Assembly: GCF_014164775.1 (NCBI RefSeq)
Contig: NZ_JACJGB010000002.1
Location: 1 to 64,000 of the forward strand
Reading direction: 5' to 3'
Origin: Tessaracoccus sp. MC1679
GTDB lineage: Bacteria; Actinomycetota; Actinomycetes; Propionibacteriales; Propionibacteriaceae
Length of the DNA stretch: 64,000 nt
Positions 1 to 8,990 of this stretch are shown here, one piece after another. Position 1 is the stretch's first letter. Every line of letters starts with the position of its first letter. The notes below the pieces were generated by a model. It searched no databases. It was given only the letters and a program-made list of their open reading frames with translations, and was not told the DNA's origin. The translations under genes and the position numbers were made by a program.

Positions 1-1128
1 GAAGCGATCACCGACGGGCTGCGCCGACTGCCCGCCCGGCTGAGCCCCGCGGAGCTCGAGCAATGCCAGACGGAGATCCTGTCGTGGGTCGACGAGCTGG
101 GCCCCTCCGAGCTGCGGACCCTCGCTTCGCGGATGGCAGAGATCATCGACCCAGACCGCGCCGACGCCGACGAGGCCAAGCGCCTCGCGCGGGAGGAGCG
201 CGCCGCGCACCGGAACAGGTTCCTGCGCCTCGCCCCGGACCACCACGGCTCGATGCGGATCACGGGCCAGCTCCCGCTCGCCGACGCCGCCCTGTTGACG
301 GCCCAGCTCGATGCGTTGATGCCTCCGGCCTCGAAGTACACGGCCACCAGCGAAACACCCACCAGAGACGCCCGCCGCGCCGACGCTTTGGTGCTGCTGA
401 CCCAGCACGCCGCCAGCGGCGGGACACTGCCCTCACACGGGGTGGACCGCCCCCACGTCCACATCACCCTGGACTACGACACCCTCGTCACCGGCCTCGG
501 CAACGTGACACTGCTCGGCGCGGGCGGCGACCGGCTCTCGGCCAGCGACGCACGTCGCCTGGCCTGCAACGCCGACCTGATCCCCATGGTGCTAGGCACC
601 ACCTCACGCCCCCTGGACGTCGGCCGCACCCACCGCCTCTTCACCCCCGCCCTCCGCGCCGCCATCGTGCAGAGGGACCAGGGATGCGTATTCCCCGGCT
701 GCACCACCCCACCGGCACCGTGCCAGGCGCACCACATCATCCCCTGGTGGTCCGGCGGGGACACCTGCCTAGCCAACGGAGTTCTGCTCTGCCCACACCA
801 CCACCGCCTCGTCGAACCCGACCCCCTCCAATCAGAGGAATCCCAGTGGCGGGTCCACCTCGACCCCGCCACCGGCCTGCCATGGTTCACCCCACCCCGA
901 CACATCGACCCCGCCCGCCGACCCCGCCAGCACCAACGCCACCGACTCCAACAACTCAACCTCCAAGCAGGGGCACCACCCTGCCCACACGAGGCAGCCG
1001 ACCCCCCGGGCCGGGAACCGGAACCGCCAGACCCGGACACCCACAGCGCCCGCCACAAGCACGCCGAACACAGCCTCGACAACCTCATCGAACGCAGTGC
1101 CGCCATCTGGGGCTCCCCAAGTCCATGA
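1..1128 (+). CDS. DUF222 / HNH endonuclease domain protein (13E12-type), 5' partial
   Basis: The frame is open from the first base of the window, so the start lies upstream; an internal ATG at 133 is not the true start. The N-terminal part visible here is the helical, charged DUF222-type region. The C-terminal half carries a classic HNH core: GCVFPGC, then a CQAHHI stretch, then LLCPHHHRLV, with the Cys pairs and His cluster that bind the catalytic metal. Proteins of this family occur in many copies in actinobacterial genomes (13E12 repeat family) and are thought to be selfish or mobile HNH nucleases; a cellular role has not been set for most. The arginine/proline-rich tail past the HNH motif is usual. 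The gene is followed by a large hairpin and then by the cobalamin riboswitch, so it is not part of the cob operon. Confidence 0.85.
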   Translation, partial: EAITDGLRRLPARLSPAELEQCQTEILSWVDELGPSELRTLASRMAEIIDPDRADADEAKRLAREERAAHRNRFLRLAPDHHGSMRITGQLPLADAALLTAQLDALMPPASKYTATSETPTRDARRADALVLLTQHAASGGTLPSHGVDRPHVHITLDYDTLVTGLGNVTLLGAGGDRLSASDARRLACNADLIPMVLGTTSRPLDVGRTHRLFTPALRAAIVQRDQGCVFPGCTTPPAPCQAHHIIPWWSGGDTCLANGVLLCPHHHRLVEPDPLQSEESQWRVHLDPATGLPWFTPPRHIDPARRPRQHQRHRLQQLNLQAGAPPCPHEAADPPGREPEPPDPDTHSARHKHAEHSLDNLIERSAAIWGSPSP

Positions 1129-1210
1129 ACCGGGCACGGAAAGGTCTCGACGCTGACGCGCGTCGATCCCGCTCCACGCCGCCCGGCTCAACCAACGGTC
1201 CCCGCTGAGT

Positions 1211-1272
1211 GAGAAGGCCAGGCGCGGAGTGCAACCGCTCCGAAGCCTCGAAAACGTGAGCCTGGCCCTCTC
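1211..1272. terminator. Stem-loop after the HNH gene, probable terminator
   Basis: GAGAAGGCCAGGC at 1211-1223 pairs with GCCTGGCCCTCTC at 1260-1272 with one mismatch, and the interior holds a second short stem (CGGAG/CTCCG). No long T run follows, so rho-independent function is uncertain, but the position between the HNH gene and the riboswitch fits an insulating terminator. Confidence 0.45.
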
Positions 1273-1447
1273 AGCTACGCCCCCTCACCTGCTGGCCGAG
1301 GCGCCGAGAAGCGGCCTCGACGCTCAAAGAACGCGGCACAGCGACTGACGACTACGCACAGGAGCATCACTCTTCGCTCAACCGTCCGCCCGGGGAAAGT
1401 TCCGGGTTGAGATTCTCCGCACTGAGTTCGTCGGGACCACGACCAGG

Positions 1448-1655
1448 GGTCGTGTCGGCGCAAAGGAGGTAGGGTGACGGCTGCCAGTCGTACTCCGCAT
1501 CCCGGAGTCAGGGAACCCGGTGCGATTCCGGGACTGACGCGCAGCGGTGAGGGTGACGGTCGGAGCACGCCAGAGATGGCAGCCACTGGGTGATACCCGG
1601 GAAGGCGCCCCGATCCGAATGATCCCGAGTCCGAAGACCTGCTGGCCCTTGCGGC
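1448..1655 (+). promoter_or_regulatory. Cobalamin riboswitch ahead of cobG
   Basis: The conserved core GGGAACCCGGTGCGATTCC with the downstream CGCGCAGCGGTGA lies at about 1513-1552, and a B12-box-like stretch GAGTCCGAAGACCTGCTGG closes the element near 1629-1647. This is the adenosylcobalamin aptamer class. It lies directly upstream of the cobG-cobH-cobIJ-cobM operon and should shut expression when coenzyme B12 is plentiful. Boundaries are approximate. The cobG ATG lies about 60 bases after the B12 box, so control could act on translation start. Confidence 0.9.
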
Positions 1656-1717
1656 GACCGCCGCCAGGTCTCAGAGCGGCCCCGCGCAAGGGCCTCGGAC
1701 CGAAGGGCCTCCTTGCC

Positions 1718-2566
1718 ATGACACTTCTCCGCGACCGACGAGACCAGTGCCCAGGCGCGCTGCGTCCGTGGTCTGCCGACGACGGCCTCCTGGTGCGCCT
1801 GCGCATCATCGGTGGCCGCGTGGCCACCCGGTCCCTGATCGCCCTCGCTGAGGTGGCCGAGCGGTTCGGCGATGGTCGCGTGCGCGTCACCGGGCGCGCC
1901 AACCTGCAGGTGCGTGCCTTCCCCGGCACCGACGACTGCCTCGACGCGGAAGCACTGGCCGCCCTCGAGAGCACCGGTCTTCTGCCCAGCCGCTCGCATG
2001 AACTCGTCCGCAACGTGATGGTCTCACCGCAGAGCGGACTGGCCGGGGGCCGGGCAGACCTGCGCCCGGTCTCGGCAGCCTTCGACTCCCTGCTGCAGGG
2101 CACGCCGCGCCTGGCCGACCTGCCGGGCCGGTTCCTCGTCGTACTCGACGACGGGCGGGGAGACCTCATGGAGCGTCGCTCCGACCTCGCTTTCATCGCG
2201 TTGGACGCGGACACGGGGCAACTGCGCGCCGGCGGTGACTGGGGCGAGGTAGTCCCCATTGCCGCGGCGCCGGAGAGCCTCGCGGCCCTGGCCCTACGGT
2301 TCCTCGCCACTCGTGGTTCCGGACCCACGGCGCCCTGGCACGTGAGCGAACTGGCCGCCCCCCTCGTCGCCCCGGCCCCGCCGGATCCGCGGCTACCGAC
2401 CCCGGCTGCGCCGCTCCCCTACGGAGAGGTACCAGGGGGCAGGCACGTTCCCGTGCCGGACAACGGGCTCGACCGCACCGAGATCGCCGCACTGGCCGAC
2501 GGCGCGCCCGAAGTCATCGTCACACCCTGGCGGGGTGTGCTCGTCCCCCGAGGAGAATCAGCATGA
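1718..2566 (+). CDS. cobG: CobG-like precorrin-3B synthase, lacks Fe-S C-terminal part
   Basis: CobG oxidises precorrin-3A to the hydroxylactone precorrin-3B, the oxygen-dependent step that prepares ring contraction. The start chosen is the ATG at 1718 after the riboswitch; the 282-aa product opens with the nitrite/sulfite-reductase ferredoxin-like half (CPGALRPW, then RVRVTGRANLQVRAF). The frame ends shortly after VTPWRGVLVP and its stop overlaps the cobH start as ATGA. CobG proteins are normally about 350-450 aa and continue past this point into the four-cysteine [4Fe-4S]/siroheme-type segment. Only two cysteines are visible here, neither in such a motif. The gene context makes the assignment firm, but activity without the cluster region is doubtful unless another oxidase helps. 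Confidence 0.75.
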   Translation: MTLLRDRRDQCPGALRPWSADDGLLVRLRIIGGRVATRSLIALAEVAERFGDGRVRVTGRANLQVRAFPGTDDCLDAEALAALESTGLLPSRSHELVRNVMVSPQSGLAGGRADLRPVSAAFDSLLQGTPRLADLPGRFLVVLDDGRGDLMERRSDLAFIALDADTGQLRAGGDWGEVVPIAAAPESLAALALRFLATRGSGPTAPWHVSELAAPLVAPAPPDPRLPTPAAPLPYGEVPGGRHVPVPDNGLDRTEIAALADGAPEVIVTPWRGVLVPRGESA

Positions 2567-3228
2567 CGCACCCGACCCGGCCCACCAGGCACTACGACTA
2601 CATCGGCGAGGGCCAGGACATCTACGTCAACTCCTTCGCCGCCATCCGCCTCGCGGCCGACCTCGCCTCCGTTCCCCCGGACGCCGAGAAGGTGGCCGTG
2701 CGGATGATCCACGGCAGCGGTCAGGTTGACCTCGTGGGCGACCTGGTGATCCATCCGCAGCTCGTCTCGGCCGCCCGAGGGGCCCTCGAGGCGGGGGCGC
2801 CCATCCTCTGCGACGCCACCATGGTGGCCACCGGCGTCACCCGCCGTCGGCTACCCCGCGACAACGAGGTGCTGTGCTTCCTCAACGACGGCCGCGTCGC
2901 AGATCTCGCCAAGGCCTGGGGAACCACCCGCACCGCGGCGGCGGTCTCGCTGTGGGAGCCGCTGCTCGAGGGCGCCGTCGTCGCGATCGGCAACGCCCCC
3001 ACCGCGCTGTTCCACCTCCTGGAAATGATCATCGACGGCGCCCCCCGGCCCGCCGCGATCGTCGGCTGCCCCGTGGGTTTCATCGGCGCAGCGGAGTCCA
3101 AGCAGGAGTTGATCGATCTTCACGACAGACAAGGCATCGACATCCCGTATCTCACGGTCCTGGGCCGACGGGGCGGATCGGCCATGACCTCCTCGGCGCT
3201 CAACGCCTTGGCACTGGAGCAGGAATGA
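2563..3228 (+). CDS. cobH: Precorrin-8X methylmutase
   Basis: CobH (CbiC family) moves a methyl group from C-11 to C-12, converting precorrin-8X to hydrogenobyrinic acid. The 221-aa length is usual. The family signature around RMIHGSGQVDLVGDLVIHP carries the catalytic histidine, and the C-terminal part has GCPVGFIGAAESK, both typical. The start overlaps the cobG stop (ATGA) and the stop overlaps the cobIJ start (ATGA), so it is translationally coupled on both sides. Confidence 0.95.
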   Translation: MTHPTRPTRHYDYIGEGQDIYVNSFAAIRLAADLASVPPDAEKVAVRMIHGSGQVDLVGDLVIHPQLVSAARGALEAGAPILCDATMVATGVTRRRLPRDNEVLCFLNDGRVADLAKAWGTTRTAAAVSLWEPLLEGAVVAIGNAPTALFHLLEMIIDGAPRPAAIVGCPVGFIGAAESKQELIDLHDRQGIDIPYLTVLGRRGGSAMTSSALNALALEQE

Positions 3229-4742
3229 GCGGGCGGTTCTACGGTGTCGGAGTCGGCCCCGGCGACCCTGAGCTCATCACACTCAAGGCCGCGCGGCTCA
3301 TCCAGGGCGCCGACGTGGTGGCCTACCACGCCGCCGCGGGCCGCCAGTCGAACGCCCGCCGCACCGCAGGCGGACTCTTCCGGCCGGGTGTGGTGGAGGA
3401 GCAGCTGACCTACCCGCTGACGACAGGGAAGACGGACCACCCCGGCGGTTACGAGGGCGCCATGGCCGCCTTCTACGCGGACTCCGCGGCGCGGATCTCC
3501 GGGCATCTCCGGGCAGGGCGCGATGTCGTGCTGCTCGCTGAGGGTGACCCGCTGCTCTACGGGTCCTGCATGTACATGTCTGACCGGCTGGCCGTGGACT
3601 TCGACACCGAAATTGTTCCCGGCGTGCCGGCGTTCGCCGCCGCCACCGCCGCGATCCGCAGCCCCCTGGTGCGCCAGACCGACGTGCTGACCGTGCTCCC
3701 GGGAACCCTCCCCGAGCAGGAACTCGCCCGGCGCCTCGCCGACACGGACGGAGCGATCATCATGAAGCTGGGTCGCACCTTCCCGGCGGTCCGCCGCGCG
3801 CTGGAGGTCTCGGGCCGGCTCAACGACGCCGTCTACGTGGAGCGCGCCTCGCTGAGTCAGGAGCGCTGGATGCCCGTGAGCGCGGTGCAGGCCGACGAGG
3901 TGCCCTACTTCTCGCTCATCGTCGTCACCGGCGACTCACTCAACGGCACCCGGTCCCGCGACGGCGAGGGCGAGGGCGTCGAGCCGACGACGCCGGGGCT
4001 GAGCACCTCGCAGACCGGTGAGGTCCTCGTCGTCGGGCTCGGACCTGGGCCGGAGGACTGGATGACGGGCGAGGCGGTCACGGCGTTGAGTGACGTGGAC
4101 CACGTCGTCGGGTACGGACCCTACGTGGACCGGGTCCCGCACCGGGTGGGTCTGACGCGGCATGCGTCGGGCAACACCGTCGAGGTCGAACGGGCCCGGC
4201 TCGCCCTCGACCTCGCTCGCGCGGGCGAGCGGGTCGCGGTGGTGTCGGGGGGCGATGCCGGCATCTTCGGCATGGCCGCCGCCGTGTTCGAGGCGGCCGA
4301 GGATCCGGTCTACGCCGACGTGCGGATCCGCGTTCTCCCCGGCGTCAGCGCGGTGCAGGCGGTGGCCGCCCGCGCCGGGGCCCCGATCGGCGCCGACTTC
4401 GCAGTGGTCAGCCTGTCCGACCGGCTCAAGCCCTGGGCAGTGGTGGAGCGTCGGCTGCGCGCGATCGCTGAAGCCGATCTGGTCCTGGCCATCTACAACC
4501 CTGCCTCGCGGACCCGAAGCACCCAGATCGCCGAGGCACGTCGCATACTTCTGGAACACCGGGCCCGCGACACCGTCGTGGTGGTGGGCCGCGACATCGG
4601 GCGACGAGAGGAATCCCTCACGGTCACCACGCTCGGCGAGCTGGATCCGGCGTCGATTGACATGAAGTGCCTCCTCATTGTGGGCGCCTCGGCAACCCGC
4701 GTAGGGCCCGCCGGCGTATGGACCCCGAGGTTCGTGCGGTGA
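3225..4742 (+). CDS. cobIJ: Fused precorrin-2 C20- and precorrin-3B C17-methyltransferase
   Basis: This 505-aa protein joins two SAM-dependent tetrapyrrole methylases. The N-terminal half (about residues 1-240) is CobI, opening with FYGVGVGPGDPELIT and carrying LLAEGDPLLYGS. After an acidic, low-complexity linker near residues 240-264, the C-terminal half is CobJ, opening with VLVVGLGPGPEDWMT and carrying VVSGGDAGIFGMA and VLPGVSAVQAVAA. CobJ performs C-17 methylation together with ring contraction, using the product of CobG. The ATG at 3225 overlaps the cobH stop. CobIJ fusions are common in actinobacteria. Confidence 0.95.
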   Translation: MSGRFYGVGVGPGDPELITLKAARLIQGADVVAYHAAAGRQSNARRTAGGLFRPGVVEEQLTYPLTTGKTDHPGGYEGAMAAFYADSAARISGHLRAGRDVVLLAEGDPLLYGSCMYMSDRLAVDFDTEIVPGVPAFAAATAAIRSPLVRQTDVLTVLPGTLPEQELARRLADTDGAIIMKLGRTFPAVRRALEVSGRLNDAVYVERASLSQERWMPVSAVQADEVPYFSLIVVTGDSLNGTRSRDGEGEGVEPTTPGLSTSQTGEVLVVGLGPGPEDWMTGEAVTALSDVDHVVGYGPYVDRVPHRVGLTRHASGNTVEVERARLALDLARAGERVAVVSGGDAGIFGMAAAVFEAAEDPVYADVRIRVLPGVSAVQAVAARAGAPIGADFAVVSLSDRLKPWAVVERRLRAIAEADLVLAIYNPASRTRSTQIAEARRILLEHRARDTVVVVGRDIGRREESLTVTTLGELDPASIDMKCLLIVGASATRVGPAGVWTPRFVR

Positions 4743-5521
4743 GCGTCCACTTCGTCGGGGCCGGTCCCGGGGCCGCTGATCTGCTGACCGTACGGGCCAC
4801 GCGCCTGCTCGCCGGCGCGGATGTCGTGCTCTATCCGGGCACCTATCTGGACCCCGACGTGCTGTCACACGCAGGCCCGTCAGCGGATCTCGTGGACACG
4901 CAGCACCTCGACCTGGATGAGATCACCGGCCACCTCGTGGCCGCGCACCGCGCAGGCCGGGTCGCGGTCAGGCTCACCTCCGGTGACCCGTCGCTGTATT
5001 CCGCGCTCGCGGAGCAGACCCGACGCCTCGACGCGGTCGGGGTCCCGTGGGACGTCACCCCCGGTGTTCCCGCCTACGCTGCCGCGGCCGCCGCGATCGG
5101 GCGGGAGCTGACGGTACCGCTGCTGGCGCAGTCTGTGGTCCTCACCCGCACCCAGGCCCGCTCGACGCTGATGCCCGCCACCGAGTCACTCGCCGCGTTC
5201 GCCGCCACCCGCGCCACCCTCGTGCTCCACCTGGCCATGACGACGGTGCGGAGCCTCATGGCGGAGATCGAGCCCGAGTACGGCGCGGGCTGCCCCGCCG
5301 TCGTCGTCTACCGGGCCAGCCAGCAGGAGCAGCAGATTCTCACCGCGACGGTCGCGACCATAGCGGACGCCGTCGAGAGCGCGGGGCTCCGGCAGGCGGC
5401 GGTGATCCTGGTTGGGCCGGCTCTGGACCCGACCTCGGGCGGCGAGTCCTACCTGTACGACAGGGATCGGGCGCGCAGCAGGCAGCCTGTGGTCAGGCGA
5501 TCGTCAGCGCCCACCGCGTGA
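4739..5521 (+). CDS. cobM: Precorrin-4 C11-methyltransferase
   Basis: CobM (CbiF family) methylates precorrin-4 at C-11. The protein opens with VHFVGAGPGAADLLTVR and carries VRLTSGDPSLYSA and TPGVPAYAAAAAA, the three SAM/substrate-binding segments of the family. I chose GTG at 4739 because it overlaps the cobIJ stop as GTGA, matching the coupling used throughout the operon; an ATG at 4718 is an alternative that adds seven residues. The 260-aa length is usual. The 3' end overlaps the convergent cobL gene by 29 bases, an arrangement that leaves no room for a conventional terminator between the two. Confidence 0.93.
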   Translation: MSVHFVGAGPGAADLLTVRATRLLAGADVVLYPGTYLDPDVLSHAGPSADLVDTQHLDLDEITGHLVAAHRAGRVAVRLTSGDPSLYSALAEQTRRLDAVGVPWDVTPGVPAYAAAAAAIGRELTVPLLAQSVVLTRTQARSTLMPATESLAAFAATRATLVLHLAMTTVRSLMAEIEPEYGAGCPAVVVYRASQQEQQILTATVATIADAVESAGLRQAAVILVGPALDPTSGGESYLYDRDRARSRQPVVRRSSAPTA

Positions 5522-6770
5522 CCGCATAGCCGGGCACCCACCCCGAGGGCGTCCGCACCTCACAACCGATCCGGGTGAGCTGTCCCCCGAATCGGTGCTG
5601 CAGTTCCAGCAGCCGCGCAGCCTCCCCCTCCCCGACGGCGTGTGCGACGAGCCGTCCGCCGGGCCGAAGCGCGCCAAGACAGACGGCAGCGAGCCGGGCT
5701 GCAGCCGCGCCGGGGCCGAGATGCACCGCGTCCGGCCGGGCCAGGCCAGCCAGGACCGACGGCGCCGTCCCGACCGCGACCGGCAGCCGTGGTACGCCGA
5801 GCCGGGCGGCGAGGCCGCCGATCGGCCCGGCTGCCGCCACATCGGGCACCACGGCCGTGGCGAGGCAGGTGGGATGGGCGCGGAGCCACTCGACCGCCAC
5901 GGGACCCGCGCCCCGGCCGATGTCCCACAGCCGTCCGCCGGGGACCGGCCCCAACAGCGCTAGAGCCGCTGCCCGGACGTCGCGCGGGAGGGGGGTCACC
6001 ACCCCCGTCAACAGGCTGTCGGGCACACCCGCCGTCCACCCGGCGATCAGCTCCCCGACGCACTGGATCGCAACGATGTTGAGCCGCGGGAACTCCGCGA
6101 CCACGCCCGCGGCCGCGGCGAAGGCGTCCAGGTCGAGCCGGCTCTCGTCGCCGCCGAGATTCCCCAGTACCGTGAGAAGCGACGAGCCGTATCCGGCCTC
6201 GACGAGGAGCGCACCGAGGAGCCGCGGCGTGAGCTCGTCCGAGGACAGCACCAGGAGGCGTCGGCCGGGCGCCAGGTCCCGCAGCACGACCGACACGTCA
6301 CGCCCCACCACGCTGACCAGGCCGTGGGACTCCGCCGGCCAGCGCATCGCCGCCCGGGCCAACGCCACCGATGAGACGGCAGGGCGGATCTCGACGCTGT
6401 CGGGGCCGAGGATGTCGATGAGGACGGAGCCGATGCCCGAGACCAACGGGTCGCCGGATGCCAGCACCACCACCGTGGTGTCGCGGTGAGCGGTGACGAT
6501 CTCAGCCAGCCCGGCCCGCAGCGGAGAGGGTAGGGGGAGCCGCGCCTGCCCGCGGACCGGGGGCAGTAGACCCAGGTGCCGCGCCGCACCGACGACCAGC
6601 GTCCCGGATCCGGCGAGTTCCTCGCTGACCGCGTGCACACCGTCGGCCGCAACGCCGACGACGATCACCCGGCCGGTGGTGCGGCCAACCGCCGCGCGGG
6701 TTCCGTCGGACACGACAAAGGACGTTATCATGTGGGCATAGGCACGAGGTGCCCCGGAAAGCCGAACCAT
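5493..6770 (-). CDS. cobL: Precorrin-6Y C5,15-methyltransferase (decarboxylating), CbiE-CbiT fusion
   Basis: CobL methylates C-5 and C-15 of the corrin ring and removes the C-12 acetate carboxyl. About residues 33-230 are the CbiE domain (VIVVGVAADG, VLASGDPLVSGIG, VSSVALARAAMRWP), and about 250-425 the CbiT domain, a class I methyltransferase with DIGRGAGPVAVEW near residue 283; the usual family motif has a Gly/Ser-rich form of this loop, so the Arg is mildly unusual. The first ATG at 6770 adds about 13 residues before a second ATG at 6731; the upstream start lies almost at the edge of the opposite-strand riboswitch, and the shorter start is equally plausible. No riboswitch faces this gene. 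Confidence 0.92.
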   Translation of the reverse strand: MVRLSGAPRAYAHMITSFVVSDGTRAAVGRTTGRVIVVGVAADGVHAVSEELAGSGTLVVGAARHLGLLPPVRGQARLPLPSPLRAGLAEIVTAHRDTTVVVLASGDPLVSGIGSVLIDILGPDSVEIRPAVSSVALARAAMRWPAESHGLVSVVGRDVSVVLRDLAPGRRLLVLSSDELTPRLLGALLVEAGYGSSLLTVLGNLGGDESRLDLDAFAAAAGVVAEFPRLNIVAIQCVGELIAGWTAGVPDSLLTGVVTPLPRDVRAAALALLGPVPGGRLWDIGRGAGPVAVEWLRAHPTCLATAVVPDVAAAGPIGGLAARLGVPRLPVAVGTAPSVLAGLARPDAVHLGPGAAAARLAAVCLGALRPGGRLVAHAVGEGEAARLLELQHRFGGQLTRIGCEVRTPSGWVPGYAVTRWALTIA

Positions 6771-6774
6771 CGGA

Positions 6775-6896
6775 GACGGTGGCTTTGGGTGACGGGGAGA
6801 ATCTGGGAAGTCGGTGAGAGTCCGGCACAGGCCCGCTGCGGTGAACCCGGCCTTCGCGTGAGCGAAGGACCAGGCAAGTCCGAAGACCGGCCTCGC
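6775..6896 (+). promoter_or_regulatory. Cobalamin riboswitch ahead of the chelatase subunit gene
   Basis: The core TGGGAAGTCGGTGAGAGTCC lies near 6804-6823, followed by GCCCGCTGCGGTGA, a variable hairpin (CCTTCGCGTGAGCGAAGG) and the B12 box AGGCAAGTCCGAAGACCGGCC at about 6872-6892. All parts of the cobalamin aptamer are recognisable in order. It should control the 6936-9604 unit. It lies divergently against the cobL start. Confidence 0.95.
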
Positions 6897-6935
6897 GCCC
6901 GATCATGACCATGGCCACACGAGCGGGAGCCTCAC

Positions 6936-8990
6936 ATGCCGGTGCACTTTCCTTTCCCTGCCGTTCTCGGCTGCGACACCGACGCGATGGATGACATGGG
7001 CCTGGCGCTGGTCCTGGCCTCCATCTCCCCCGAAATCGGCGGGGTCCTCATCCGCGGCGAGAAGGGGACCGCCAAATCAACCACGGTGCGTGCGCTGACA
7101 GCCGTCCTCCCTCACGTGAGGGTCTACGCCGCGGACCGGTTCTCGGTTGACCCGGCCGACCCGGCATCGACCTCCCCGGACGGTCCCTTCGGGCCCGGGG
7201 CGGAGACGGTGGGCCGGCCCGTGCGGCTCGTCGAACTCCCCGTCGGGGCGACGGAGGACCGCGTGCTCGGCTCGCTGCACCTGGAGCGGGCGCTGTCCCA
7301 CGGGCGCGTCGAATACGAGCCCGGCCTGCTCGCCCGCGCCCACCGGGGCCTGCTGTACGTCGACGAGGTGAACCTCCTGCACGATCACCTTGTCGACCTG
7401 CTGCTGGACGCGGCCGCGATGGGGCGGGTGAGCGTGGAGCGTGACAGTGTCTCCGTGGAGCACCTGTCGCGCTTCGTGCTGATCGGGACCATGAACCCCG
7501 AGGAGGGCGAGTTGCGCCCGCAACTTCTGGACCGCTTCGGCCTCACCGTGGAGGTCGCGGCCCCCCGGGAACCCGGGTTGCGGGCCGAGGTCGTCCGGCG
7601 GCGGATGGCCTTCGACGGGGACCCGGTCAGCTTCGCAGAGAGGTACCGGCCCGCGGAGGAGGCACTCACCCGCCGGATCGAGGCGTCGCGCACCAGGGTC
7701 GTTTCGGTTGTGCTGTCCGACGCCGCCCTGCTGAAGATCGCCGAGATCTGCTCGGCGTTCGAGGTCGACGGGTTACGCGCCGACCTCGTCACGGCCCGAA
7801 CCGCCGTGGCCCATGCCGCCTGGGAGGGGCGCACGGAAGTGACGCGCGCCGATATCCGCCGGGCGGCTCTCCTGGCCCTGCCGCACCGGCGGCGGCGCAA
7901 CCCGTTTGACGCGCCCGGGCTCGACGAGCAACTCCTCGACGACATTCTCGGGCGCGACTCTCCTCCGCCGGACGACCCGCCCCGCGACGACGACCCGCCC
8001 CGCGACGACGACTCCACGCCGTCGGATCCCAGCGACGAGAGCCCTCATCCGCAGGACCCCACCGGCACCGATCCGGCGCCGCAGCCCCCCATGGAGGCCA
8101 GCCCGCCGATCGATGGCGAGGGCAAGGACACGGCGGAGGCAGCACCGGCACCGGAAGCATCCCCCGAGAGCCGGGTCTCCAGCGGGGAGCCCTACAGGCC
8201 GAAGGCATTCGTCGTGCAGGGAACTGGCCACGGGGCGCCCGGGCGCCGCAGCCGGGCCATCAGCGAGACCGGCCGTCGGATCGGGGCCAGCCGGGCGGTG
8301 GGCGCCGGCGGGGGTCTGCACCTCGTCGAAACCCTGCTGGCCGCCGCCGGGCGCGCTCCGGACCGCGACCCCCAAGGACGGGTCATGCTGCGGCCGGAGG
8401 ATGCCCGCACTGCGGTGCGGGAGGGCCGCGAAGCCAACCTCATCCTCTTCTGCGTCGACGCCTCGGGGTCCATGGCAGCCCGCAAGCGGATGGGCCAGGT
8501 CAAGACGGCGATCCTCTCGCTGTTGCTCGACGCCTACAGGCGGCGGGACAAGGTGGGGCTCATCAGTTTCCGGGGTCGGCGGGCGGATCTGGTCCTGCCG
8601 CCGACGCACTCCGTCGACGTGGCGGCGGCCCGCCTCGACGATCTGTCCGCGGGGGGCCGGACGCCGCTGGCGGAGGGGCTCCTTGAGGCGGCAGCCGTAC
8701 TGACGCGTGAGCGCCGCCGCGACCCACGCCTGCGTCCTCTCCTCATCGTCGTCACCGACGGGCGCGCCACCGGCGGAGCCGACGCGCTGGCCCGCTCCGA
8801 GTTGGCAGCCGCGCACCTGGCGGGGCTGGGCGTGATGAGCGTCGTCATCGACGGCGAGAGCGGCCCGCTGCGGCTCGGCCTCGCGGCGCGCCTGGCTGAT
8901 CGGCTCGGCGCCCGACACGTCCCGGTGGCGGAGGTCACCGCGGACGCCCTCACTTCCACGGTCCACACCCATATGAGAAGAGCCGCCTGA
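6936..8990 (+). CDS. ChlI/ChlD-like fused AAA+ and VWA chelatase subunit (cobalt insertion)
   Basis: This 684-aa protein combines the two small subunits of a CobN-type chelatase. The N-terminal AAA+ module has Walker A GEKGTAKST near residue 41 and Walker B LLYVDEVNLL near 143, as in ChlI/BchI. A proline- and aspartate-rich linker (about residues 345-400) leads to a C-terminal von Willebrand A domain with the MIDAS motif DASGSMAA near residue 508. With CobN encoded nearby it should drive ATP-dependent Co(II) insertion into hydrogenobyrinic acid a,c-diamide; magnesium chelatase itself is unlikely, as no chlorophyll gene is seen. Its stop shares one base with the cobO ATG (TGATG). Confidence 0.88.
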   Translation: MPVHFPFPAVLGCDTDAMDDMGLALVLASISPEIGGVLIRGEKGTAKSTTVRALTAVLPHVRVYAADRFSVDPADPASTSPDGPFGPGAETVGRPVRLVELPVGATEDRVLGSLHLERALSHGRVEYEPGLLARAHRGLLYVDEVNLLHDHLVDLLLDAAAMGRVSVERDSVSVEHLSRFVLIGTMNPEEGELRPQLLDRFGLTVEVAAPREPGLRAEVVRRRMAFDGDPVSFAERYRPAEEALTRRIEASRTRVVSVVLSDAALLKIAEICSAFEVDGLRADLVTARTAVAHAAWEGRTEVTRADIRRAALLALPHRRRRNPFDAPGLDEQLLDDILGRDSPPPDDPPRDDDPPRDDDSTPSDPSDESPHPQDPTGTDPAPQPPMEASPPIDGEGKDTAEAAPAPEASPESRVSSGEPYRPKAFVVQGTGHGAPGRRSRAISETGRRIGASRAVGAGGGLHLVETLLAAAGRAPDRDPQGRVMLRPEDARTAVREGREANLILFCVDASGSMAARKRMGQVKTAILSLLLDAYRRRDKVGLISFRGRRADLVLPPTHSVDVAAARLDDLSAGGRTPLAEGLLEAAAVLTRERRRDPRLRPLLIVVTDGRATGGADALARSELAAAHLAGLGVMSVVIDGESGPLRLGLAARLADRLGARHVPVAEVTADALTSTVHTHMRRAA

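Noticed and set aside
1275-2328. Long open frames on the minus strand across the riboswitch and cobG
   Set aside because: They run antisense to cobG and through the aptamer, are very rich in Arg, Ser and Pro, and match no family; they are high-GC shadow frames.
6936-8990. Magnesium chelatase for chlorophyll synthesis
   Set aside because: No chlorophyll gene is near; the riboswitch, cobO and cobN context points to cobalt chelation.
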